This document shows positions 22,537 through 28,574 of a stretch of DNA of 28,574 bases, one piece after another. Below the pieces are notes generated by a model, which saw only the letters and a program-made list of their open reading frames with translations, was not told the origin of the DNA and did no database searches. Numbering within the stretch: the first letter of the stretch is position 1; each line of letters starts with the position of its first letter. The stretch is taken from the NCBI GenBank assembly GCA_005881235.1, contig VBEQ01000145.1:1-28574 (forward strand). The letters are read 5' to 3'. The position numbers were made by a program, and so were the translations under genes. This stretch comes from Chloroflexota bacterium (GTDB lineage: Bacteria; Chloroflexota; Dormibacteria; CF-121).

Positions 22537-24243
22537 ATGAGTGACCTTTTTGTAGGCAAGCTCCGCGCGGTGCGGCCGCTGGCAGTGTTAGGAACGATCG
22601 GCGTCCTGGTCGCCGCCTGCGGTGGCACCTCCACGGCGGGCACGGGTCTCGCGACTGACCAGACGCTACGGTTCCCCAGCGACAGCGCCATCGGCACGCT
22701 CGACCCGGCTCAGATCAACGCCGAAACCGACGTCGAGATCTATCAGAACCTCTTCGACGGCCTCCTCAAATTCGACGACAAGCTGAACGTCGTTCCCGAC
22801 ATCGCCACCAAGCTTCCGGACATCTCCTCGGACGGCTTGACCTACACCTTCAAGCTCAACCCCAATGCGAAGTTCTGGAACGGCCACGCGGTCAAAGCCT
22901 CCGACTTCATCTATTCCTTCAGCCGGTCGGCGGCCGAAGGGCAGGACGCGTACGGCGGCAACTTCGACCACGTCGTCGGATATGACGTCGTCTCCACCAC
23001 CAAGGATTGGGCCCACAACCAGAAGATGTTGAGCGGCATGAGCGCCCCTGATGACCACACGCTCGTGATCAAGCTGACCTCACCGTGGGGCGTCTTCACC
23101 ACCGAGCTGGCGCTTGCGGCCGCGGCCCAGGTGGTCGACCCCACCGTGGTCAACCAGGACGACGCGAACTGGTGGTCCACGCCCGCCACGGCGGTTGGAA
23201 CCGGCCCTTACAAGATGGTTTCCTACACGCCCAAGCAGTCCATCGCGTTCGACGCGGTGCCCAACTGGTGGGGTAGCCCGCAGCCGACCGTCCAGCACGT
23301 GAAGATGGACTTCATCGGCGACATGGCCCAGGGGGTTTCCAAGTTCGAGCAGGGCGGCTACGACCTGGTCGGCTACGGCGGCATGGGTAGCGACATCTCG
23401 CCCGACGACATCCTGCGCATCCAGAAGGACCCCACCCTGTCCAAGCAGCTGAAGTTCGTCAACAAGGTCCGCACCATCTGGGTGCAATACGGCTTCGGGC
23501 GGGCGGACAGCGTCTTCAAGGGCGACCTCGCGAGTGGCCCCGCGCATGACCTGCGCATGGCGTTCTCGCTCGCGATCGACCGCGCCCAGCTGGTCCAGGT
23601 CGCCTGCGCCGGCGGCATCACCTGCTCAGCGGCGGACGGCGGCCTGATCACGAAGGGCCTCAAGGGCTACGCTGGTGACGGCAGCGACCCGCTGGCGAAG
23701 TTCGACGCCACCCAGGCCAAGACGCTGCTCAAGAGCGGTGACCCAACCGGGGCGAAGACCAAGAACCTCACCTACTATTACGACCCGAACAAGGCGATCT
23801 ACAAGGCGACCGCGGAGAACATCCAGTCGCAGTGGCAAACCAACCTCGGGATCCATGTCAACATCCAGCCGATCGATCACGCCACCTTCATCAAGAACTA
23901 CACGCACCATCAGTACAACCTCTTCCGTGAAGGCTGGCAGGCCGACTACGATCACCCGCAGGACTGGTTCGACAACCTGTTCATCAAGGGTGGCGGGAGC
24001 AACGGTGGCGAGTTCACCGATCCCATGGTCGAGTCCCTGGTCAAAAAGGCGGATGCCGAGCCAGATATCAACAAGGCGATCCCTGACTACATTTCGGCGA
24101 ACAAGCAGATGATGGCCGATGCGGCGTATGCGCCGCTCGTCTACTTCAAGGGCGAATTCCTCTTCAAGCCCTACCTGCAGGGCGCCGGCTCCAACAACTT
24201 CAACGACTTCTACTGGAACGAGATGAAGATCGGGTCCCACTAG
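22537..24243 (+). CDS. Peptide/nickel-type ABC transporter substrate-binding lipoprotein (SBP_bac_5)
   Basis: The protein has 568 residues. The signal sequence ends in a lipobox, VAAC28 followed by GGTSTAGTG, so the mature protein should be lipid-anchored outside the membrane. The family 5 fold shows in TLDPAQINAETDVEIYQNLF, then DGLTYTFKLNPNAKFWNGHA with VKASDFIYSF, AVGTGPYKMVSYTPKQ, and a late LFREGWQADYDHPQDWFDNL segment typical of OppA/DppA proteins. It captures oligopeptides or another small ligand and passes it to the permeases. Its ATG has a strong ribosome site (GGAGG, 5 bases). It heads a five-gene operon and is followed by an intrinsic terminator that should leave more of this mRNA than of the downstream genes. 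Confidence 0.94.
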   Translation: MSDLFVGKLRAVRPLAVLGTIGVLVAACGGTSTAGTGLATDQTLRFPSDSAIGTLDPAQINAETDVEIYQNLFDGLLKFDDKLNVVPDIATKLPDISSDGLTYTFKLNPNAKFWNGHAVKASDFIYSFSRSAAEGQDAYGGNFDHVVGYDVVSTTKDWAHNQKMLSGMSAPDDHTLVIKLTSPWGVFTTELALAAAAQVVDPTVVNQDDANWWSTPATAVGTGPYKMVSYTPKQSIAFDAVPNWWGSPQPTVQHVKMDFIGDMAQGVSKFEQGGYDLVGYGGMGSDISPDDILRIQKDPTLSKQLKFVNKVRTIWVQYGFGRADSVFKGDLASGPAHDLRMAFSLAIDRAQLVQVACAGGITCSAADGGLITKGLKGYAGDGSDPLAKFDATQAKTLLKSGDPTGAKTKNLTYYYDPNKAIYKATAENIQSQWQTNLGIHVNIQPIDHATFIKNYTHHQYNLFREGWQADYDHPQDWFDNLFIKGGGSNGGEFTDPMVESLVKKADAEPDINKAIPDYISANKQMMADAAYAPLVYFKGEFLFKPYLQGAGSNNFNDFYWNEMKIGSH

Positions 24244-24256
24244 TCGAGGAAGGGTT

Positions 24257-24294
24257 ACGGGGGCGCTTCTTAACGAGGCGCCCCCGTTTTCTTT
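24257..24294 (+). terminator. Rho-independent terminator between binding protein and permease genes
   Basis: A perfect 10-bp stem (ACGGGGGCGC / GCGCCCCCGT), extendable by three more pairs (TTC / GAG, one T-G) around the loop TTAAC, is followed by TTTTCTTT. It lies 13 bases after the binding-protein stop. Since the permease gene starts 15 bases later with no separate promoter visible, it probably acts as a leaky terminator that lowers expression of the membrane components. Confidence 0.85.
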
Positions 24295-24308
24295 AATCTG
24301 AGTTCCCC

Positions 24309-25268
24309 ATGTTCACCCGGGGCGCGCTCCTCTACATCGGGCAGCGGCTGGTCCTGATCGTCTTCACGGCCGTCGCCGTCTCCTCGATCGTCTTCCTCGG
24401 CGTCCACCGCCTCCCGGGCGACGCACTGCTCAACGAGCGGCGCCCGGACCCGGCCGCCGAGGCGGCGCTCCTGCACTACTACCATCTCGACCTTCCCCTA
24501 CCGGAGCAGTACGTTCGGTACGTCACCGGCCTCCTGCATGGCGACCTCGGCGAGTCCTACGTCAATCGCGGCGTGCAGATTACACCGCTGCTGTTGCGCG
24601 AGGCCCGGGTCAGCGCCGAAGTCGGCGCCGCGGCGCTCGTCTTCACCATCGGCCTCGGCGTGCTGCTGGGCGTGATCGCGGCCGTCCGGCAGAACACCTG
24701 GGTCGACTACCTGGCCACCACCACGTCGATCATCGGGTACAGCATGCCCAACTTCGTCATCGCCTCGCTGCTCTTTCTGCTCTTCGGCGTCGCGCTCTAC
24801 AGCTGGACCGGTGGCGCCCTCTTTTATAACTCGGGGTGGACGGGCAACTATGGAACCCTGGACCAGATCCTTGTTCCAGGCTTCGCGCTCGGGTTCCCTT
24901 ACGCCAGCATCGTCGCCCGGCTGACCCGGGCCAGCATGCTCGAGGTCATCCGCCAGGATTACGTTCGCACCGCCCGGGCGAAGGGCCTGACCGGCCGGGT
25001 CGTCATCGTCCGGCACGCGTTGCGCAACGCGCTGATCCCGGTGGTGACCATCCTCGGGCCGCTGGTGATCGGCATCGTCACCGGGAGCGTCGTGATCGAG
25101 AACATCTTCGGCATCCCCGGACTGGGAAAGGAGTTCGCCGCCAGCATCCTGAATCGCGACTACAACATCGTGATCGGGCTCTTCACCTTCTACGCCATCA
25201 TCATCGCGCTGGCGAACCTGCTGGTCGACCTGCTGTACACCGTCATCGACCCACGGATCCGGTACTGA
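24309..25268 (+). CDS. Peptide-type ABC transporter permease, DppB/OppB-like
   Basis: The protein has 319 residues and six predicted membrane helices. The N-terminal helix RLVLIVFTAVAVSSIVFLG is followed by the HRLPGDAL motif and an extracytoplasmic stretch (LDLPLPEQYVRYVTGLLHGD, then LGES) typical of DppB/OppB. The BPD_transp_1 domain holds the EAA-type cytoplasmic loop YVRTARAKGLTGRVVIVRHA, LRNALIPVVT, which docks on the ATPases, and ends IPGLGKEFAASILNRDYN then LVDLLYTVIDPRIRY. The start is ATG 24309 with a weak GAG upstream. It forms the membrane channel with the next gene's product, three bases downstream of its stop. Confidence 0.93.
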   Translation: MFTRGALLYIGQRLVLIVFTAVAVSSIVFLGVHRLPGDALLNERRPDPAAEAALLHYYHLDLPLPEQYVRYVTGLLHGDLGESYVNRGVQITPLLLREARVSAEVGAAALVFTIGLGVLLGVIAAVRQNTWVDYLATTTSIIGYSMPNFVIASLLFLLFGVALYSWTGGALFYNSGWTGNYGTLDQILVPGFALGFPYASIVARLTRASMLEVIRQDYVRTARAKGLTGRVVIVRHALRNALIPVVTILGPLVIGIVTGSVVIENIFGIPGLGKEFAASILNRDYNIVIGLFTFYAIIIALANLLVDLLYTVIDPRIRY

Positions 25269-25271
25269 GGT

Positions 25272-26171
25272 ATGGCGACCGCCCCCGGCATCACGGAGAA
25301 ATACATCGAGGAGACGCTGGCGCACGAGCAGACCAGCCTCTGGGGGGACGCCTGGCGCCGCCTCCGTCGCAACCGGCTGGCGCTGGTCAGCACCGTCTTC
25401 CTGACGCTGCTGACCCTGGTGGCGATCATCGCCCAGTTCTGGACGCCGTACTCTTATTTCACACAGGGATTAGGGCCCATCTACCAGGGGCCGACCGCAC
25501 AGCATTGGTTGGGCCTCGACCAATCGGGCCGCGACATCCTGAGCCGGCTCATGCTGGGGGCGCAGGTCTCGCTCAAAGTGGGGATCGGCACCCAGCTGGT
25601 CGTGATCGTGGTCGGCGTCATCATCGGGTTGGTGGCGGGCTTCTACCGCGGCTTCCTCGACACCATCATCTCCACGGTGATCAACATCTTCTACGGTATC
25701 CCCGACCTCTTGGTCGCGCTCACCCTGGTCCTCCTCCTGGGGCGATCGCTTGCCATCATCATCTTCGCGATCGCGTTCACCCAGTGGATGAACATGGCCC
25801 GGCTGGTGCGAGGCCAGACGCTCGCCTTACGCGAGCGCGAGTTCGTGGAAGCTGCTCGCTCCGGGGGGGCCAAGGCGAGCAAGATCATCTTTCGCCACAT
25901 CCTGCCGAACGCTCTGGGGCCGCTGATCGTCCAGGCCACCATCGGCATCCCGATGGCGATTCTCTTCGAAGCCTTTCTCAGCTTTCTCGGCCTGGGCGTG
26001 CCGCCGCCCACTCCCTCATGGGGCGCCATGGCAGCGGACGGCTTCCACGCCATTCGCATCTCGCCTCATATCGTGCTGGCACCGGCGATCGCGCTGTCGC
26101 TGACGCTGATGGCGTTCAACTTCCTGGGCGACGGTCTGCGCGACGCCCTCGATCCGAGGCAGAAGCGTTGA
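25272..26171 (+). CDS. Peptide-type ABC transporter permease, DppC/OppC-like
   Basis: The protein has 299 residues. A cytosolic N-terminus (EQTSLWGDAWRRLRRNRLAL) leads into the first helix, as in the OppC_N segment. HWLGLDQSGRDILSRLMLGA is the hallmark DppC/OppC motif. The EAA loop reads FVEAARSGGAKASKIIFRHI then LPNALGPLIVQ, and the C-terminus FLGLGVPPPTPSWGAMAADG and NFLGDGLRDALDPRQKR is standard. It pairs with the DppB-like product. Its stop overlaps the TTG start of the first ATPase (TTGA). Confidence 0.94.
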   Translation: MATAPGITEKYIEETLAHEQTSLWGDAWRRLRRNRLALVSTVFLTLLTLVAIIAQFWTPYSYFTQGLGPIYQGPTAQHWLGLDQSGRDILSRLMLGAQVSLKVGIGTQLVVIVVGVIIGLVAGFYRGFLDTIISTVINIFYGIPDLLVALTLVLLLGRSLAIIIFAIAFTQWMNMARLVRGQTLALREREFVEAARSGGAKASKIIFRHILPNALGPLIVQATIGIPMAILFEAFLSFLGLGVPPPTPSWGAMAADGFHAIRISPHIVLAPAIALSLTLMAFNFLGDGLRDALDPRQKR

Positions 26172-27172
26172 CCCAGCCGGCGCTCCAGGTCAAGGACCTC
26201 AAAACGCAGTTCTTCACCGACGACGGCGTGGTGCAGGCGGTCGACGGCGTCAGTTTCGACCTCCACCCCGGCGAAACCCTCGGCATCGTGGGCGAGTCGG
26301 GCTGCGGCAAGAGCGTGACCGCCCTGTCGATCCTCCGCCTGGTGCAGGAACCGGGCCGGATCGTCAATGGCCAGATCCTCTTCAAGGGCGACGACATCGT
26401 CACGATGTCGGACGAGGAGGTCCGGGAGATTCGCGGCAAAGACATCGCGATGATCTTCCAGGACCCCCTGAGCAGCCTCAACCCTGTGTTGACGGTCGGT
26501 TTCCAGATCGAGGAAGCCATCGAGGCGCACGGGAAGGTGCCGGGGAAAATGGCGCTCAGCCGGGCGGTGGCGTTGCTCAAACAGGTGCGAATCCCGGCGG
26601 CGGAGTCCCGAGTGCACGACTATCCGCACCAGTTCAGCGGCGGCATGCGGCAGCGGGCCATGATCGCCATGGGCCTGGCCAACTCGCCCTCGATCTTGAT
26701 TGCCGACGAACCGACCACCGCGCTGGATGTCACGGTGCAGGCCCAGATCCTCGAGCTACTGCGCGACCTGAACCGCGACCTGAAGACGGCCATCATCTTG
26801 ATCACCCACAACATGGGAGTGGTCGCCAGCCTCTGCACCCGGGTGCTCGTGATGTACGCCGGCCGCATCGTCGAGCAGGGACCTGTCGAGCAGATCTTCA
26901 AGGATCCGCAGCATCCCTATACCTGGTCGCTGCTGCAATCGATCCCCCGCCTGGACTCGGACCGGCACGATCGGCTGCTCTCCATCGAGGGCTTCCCCCC
27001 GGACCTCATCCGCCCACCGCGCGGCTGCCGCTTCCACCCGCGCTGCCAGTTCAAAATCGACCGCTGCCTGCACGATGATCCGCCGCTGCTGAATGTCGGC
27101 CCCGACCAGGACGCCGCCTGCTGGGTCACGATGCGGCGGGCGCTGGCGTCCAACGGAGAGCGGCGTGGCTGA
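26168..27172 (+). CDS. Peptide-type ABC transporter ATP-binding protein, DppD/OppD-like
   Basis: I call 334 residues from a TTG at 26168 overlapping the permease stop, with GAGG 8 bases upstream. The frame is open for 1.3 kb further upstream, but that part only shadows the two permease genes. The motifs are Walker A GESGCGKS (42-49), Q-loop MIFQDPLSSLNP, signature FSGGMRQR (156-163), Walker B ILIADE (176-181) with PTTALDVT, and H214. The C-terminal oligopeptide/dipeptide domain (HPYTWSLLQSIPRLD, then GCRFHPRCQFKIDRC) contains the cysteines that bind an iron-sulphur cluster in some relatives. It powers the importer together with the next gene's product. Confidence 0.93.
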   Translation: MTQPALQVKDLKTQFFTDDGVVQAVDGVSFDLHPGETLGIVGESGCGKSVTALSILRLVQEPGRIVNGQILFKGDDIVTMSDEEVREIRGKDIAMIFQDPLSSLNPVLTVGFQIEEAIEAHGKVPGKMALSRAVALLKQVRIPAAESRVHDYPHQFSGGMRQRAMIAMGLANSPSILIADEPTTALDVTVQAQILELLRDLNRDLKTAIILITHNMGVVASLCTRVLVMYAGRIVEQGPVEQIFKDPQHPYTWSLLQSIPRLDSDRHDRLLSIEGFPPDLIRPPRGCRFHPRCQFKIDRCLHDDPPLLNVGPDQDAACWVTMRRALASNGERRG

Positions 27173-28151
27173 CCGGACGCCCTTGCTGCGCGCCGAGCAG
27201 GTGGTGAAGCACTTTCCGGCCGGGCTGGGCGCCAGCGTCAAGGCGGTGGAGAAGGTCAGCCTCGAGATCTATCCGGGCGAGACCGTCGGGCTGGTGGGCG
27301 AGTCCGGCTGCGGAAAGTCGACGCTGGGGCGCCTCATCACCCAGCTGCTGCCGGTGACCTCCGGCAACATCTTCTTCGACGGCGTCGACCTCACCAAGCT
27401 GCGAGGCGAAAAGTTGCGGCAATACCGCCGCCAGCTGCAGATGATCTTCCAGGATCCCTACTCGTCACTCGACCCGCGGATGACGGTGGGCGACATCATC
27501 GCCGAGCCTCTGGAGAACTTCGGCCTGCTGCGCGGCCGGGCGAAAGACCAGCGGGTCCAGGAGCTGCTCAAGATCGTCGGCCTGAATCCCTATTTCAACA
27601 ACCGCTACCCGCACGAGTTCAGCGGGGGCCAGCGACAGCGCATCGGCATCGCGCGCGCGCTCGCGTTGCGGCCGAAGCTCATCGTCGCCGATGAGCCGAT
27701 CTCGGCGCTCGACGTCTCCATCCAGGCGCAGATCATCAACCTGATGGAGGACCTGCAGAAAGAGTTTCAGTTGACCTACCTGTTCATCGCCCACGACCTG
27801 TCCGTGGTCCGCCACATCAGTGATCGGGTGATGGTGATGTACCTGGGGAAGATCGTCGAAGTCGCCGACAGCGTCGAGATCTACCGCAATCCCCGACATC
27901 CCTACACCAAGGCGCTCCTCTCTTCTATCCCGATCCCCGACCCGGAGGTCCAATCGAAGCGGCGGATTGTCGCCCTCGCCGGCGAGATCCCCTCGCCGGT
28001 CAACCCCCCCTCGGGCTGCCGCTTCCATACCCGTTGCCCGATCGCCCAGCTGCCGACCCCCTGCGCCGACCAGGAGCCGCCGCTGGAAGACAAGGCACGG
28101 GACCACCGGGCTGCTTGCTTCTTCTCCGAGAAAGTCCCGGTCGCCGTCTAG
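27165..28151 (+). CDS. Peptide-type ABC transporter ATP-binding protein, DppF/OppF-like
   Basis: I call 328 residues from a GTG at 27165, overlapping the previous gene by 8 bases, with GGAGA 5 bases upstream. The motifs are Walker A GESGCGKS (45-52), MIFQDPYSSLDPRMTVGDII (a DppF/OppF hallmark), signature FSGGQRQR (152-159), Walker B LIVADE (172-177) with PISALDVS, and H210 in LFIAHDLSVVRHI. The C-terminal oligopeptide domain reads HPYTKALLSSIPIPDPE and GCRFHTRCPIAQLPTPC. It is the second ATPase of the heterodimer. The glycosylase gene follows 15 bases after its stop. Confidence 0.94.
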   Translation: MADRTPLLRAEQVVKHFPAGLGASVKAVEKVSLEIYPGETVGLVGESGCGKSTLGRLITQLLPVTSGNIFFDGVDLTKLRGEKLRQYRRQLQMIFQDPYSSLDPRMTVGDIIAEPLENFGLLRGRAKDQRVQELLKIVGLNPYFNNRYPHEFSGGQRQRIGIARALALRPKLIVADEPISALDVSIQAQIINLMEDLQKEFQLTYLFIAHDLSVVRHISDRVMVMYLGKIVEVADSVEIYRNPRHPYTKALLSSIPIPDPEVQSKRRIVALAGEIPSPVNPPSGCRFHTRCPIAQLPTPCADQEPPLEDKARDHRAACFFSEKVPVAV

Positions 28152-28166
28152 CCCAGGCCGAGCCCC

Positions 28167-28574
28167 ATGATCGCCCGCGGCCGCCGCCGGTCCTTCCAGC
28201 ACCGCGTCCTCGATTGGTACGCGGCGCACGGGCGCGATCTGCCCTGGCGCCGGACCCGAGACCCCTACGCCATCCTCGTCTCCGAGGTGCTCTCGCACCA
28301 GACGCAGATCGCGCGCGTCCTGCCCGTCTACGAACGCCTCCTCGGTCGATATCCAACGGTCACCGCGCTCGCCAGTGCGCCGCTGGCCGAAGTGAAAGCC
28401 ATCACCGACCCACTCGGGTACAAGATTCGCGGCCGGTGGCTCCATACGGCGGCGCTCCGGGTCGCGGACCGGCCCGGCGGCACCTTTCCCGACACGCTGG
28501 ACGAGCTGCGCAGGCTTCCCGGCATCGGGCGCTACACCGCGGGCGCGGTGATGAGCTTCGCCCACCACCAGGAC
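28167..28574 (+). CDS. MutY-family adenine DNA glycosylase (partial, N-terminal 136 residues)
   Basis: The frame starts at ATG 28167 and is still open at the right edge. It matches the HhH-GPD start of MutY: RDLPWRRTRDPYAILVSEVL with the catalytic Glu40 in SEV, then YPTVTALASAPLAEVKAI, and the helix-hairpin-helix LPGIGRYTAGAVMS (about 117-130). MutY removes adenine mispaired with 8-oxoguanine. Two sites differ from E. coli MutY: HQTQI in place of QQTQV, and PLGYKIRGRWLHTAA in place of GLGYYARARNLHKAA. The catalytic Asp, iron-sulphur cysteines and C-terminal 8-oxoG domain lie outside the window, so a relative with other specificity remains possible. It is unrelated in function to the importer it follows. 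Confidence 0.82.
   Translation, partial: MIARGRRRSFQHRVLDWYAAHGRDLPWRRTRDPYAILVSEVLSHQTQIARVLPVYERLLGRYPTVTALASAPLAEVKAITDPLGYKIRGRWLHTAALRVADRPGGTFPDTLDELRRLPGIGRYTAGAVMSFAHHQD

Noticed and set aside
24836..26167. Long upstream extension of the DppD-like frame
   Set aside because: This stretch overlaps both permease genes in another frame and is Arg/His/Pro-rich; homology begins only at the TTG at 26168.

Overview
This is a high-GC bacterial chromosome window with dense gene packing: 22 CDS called, many overlapping by 1-20 bases, and no gap longer than about 210 bases. Six consecutive MCE proteins with paired YrbE permeases, an F420-type LLM oxidoreductase, GTG/TTG starts and crotonase/ALDH genes point to a soil-type Actinomycetota or a neighbouring high-GC terrabacterial phylum such as Chloroflexota/Dormibacterota. 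That placement is inference; there is no rRNA or other marker here. I see no tRNA, rRNA, CRISPR array, insertion sequence or phage gene.

Layout. (1) 1-1999, minus strand: an NCS1 nucleobase/hydantoin-type permease with its own sigma70-like promoter, followed by the start of an F420/flavin LLM-class oxidoreductase that runs off the left edge. (2) 2098-5554, minus strand: a four-gene overlapping cassette of ECF sigma factor, membrane anti-sigma factor with a zinc-binding N-terminus, ABC ATPase and ABC-2 permease. (3) 5762-17562, plus strand, divergent from the sigma cassette: a complete MCE lipid-transport operon of two YrbE/MlaE permeases, a linked MlaF/Mkl-type ATPase, six MCE-domain proteins, an RND/MMPL transporter and an unrecognised 76-residue two-helix membrane protein. 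(4) 17624-20302, minus strand: an exported S15/CocE-type serine hydrolase downstream of an enoyl-CoA hydratase. (5) 20395-22448, plus strand: an aldehyde dehydrogenase (SSADH-like) followed by a shortened, start-less, probably non-hydratase crotonase. (6) 22537-28151, plus strand: a complete Opp/Dpp peptide-type ABC importer (lipoprotein SBP, terminator, two permeases, two ATPases). (7) From 28167: the start of a MutY-family DNA glycosylase cut by the right edge.

How the parts work together. The MCE operon encodes every expected inner-membrane and periplasmic-bridge component of a lipid importer: the ATPase powers the YrbE pair, the MCE proteins form a hydrophobic tunnel, and the MMPL protein may hand lipid on or export it. 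The nearby enoyl-CoA hydratase and aldehyde dehydrogenase could degrade lipid-derived acids, but only proximity supports that. The ECF cassette probably senses an envelope condition through its extracytoplasmic anti-sigma domain and controls its own ABC exporter; it shares a 207-base control region with the MCE operon.

The most interesting items are the MCE-MMPL-two-helix-protein unit, the C-terminal cysteine pairs in five of six MCE proteins, the cysteine-bracketed helical insert in the MMPL protein, and the decaying crotonase. Nothing here is clearly a wholly new type of system.
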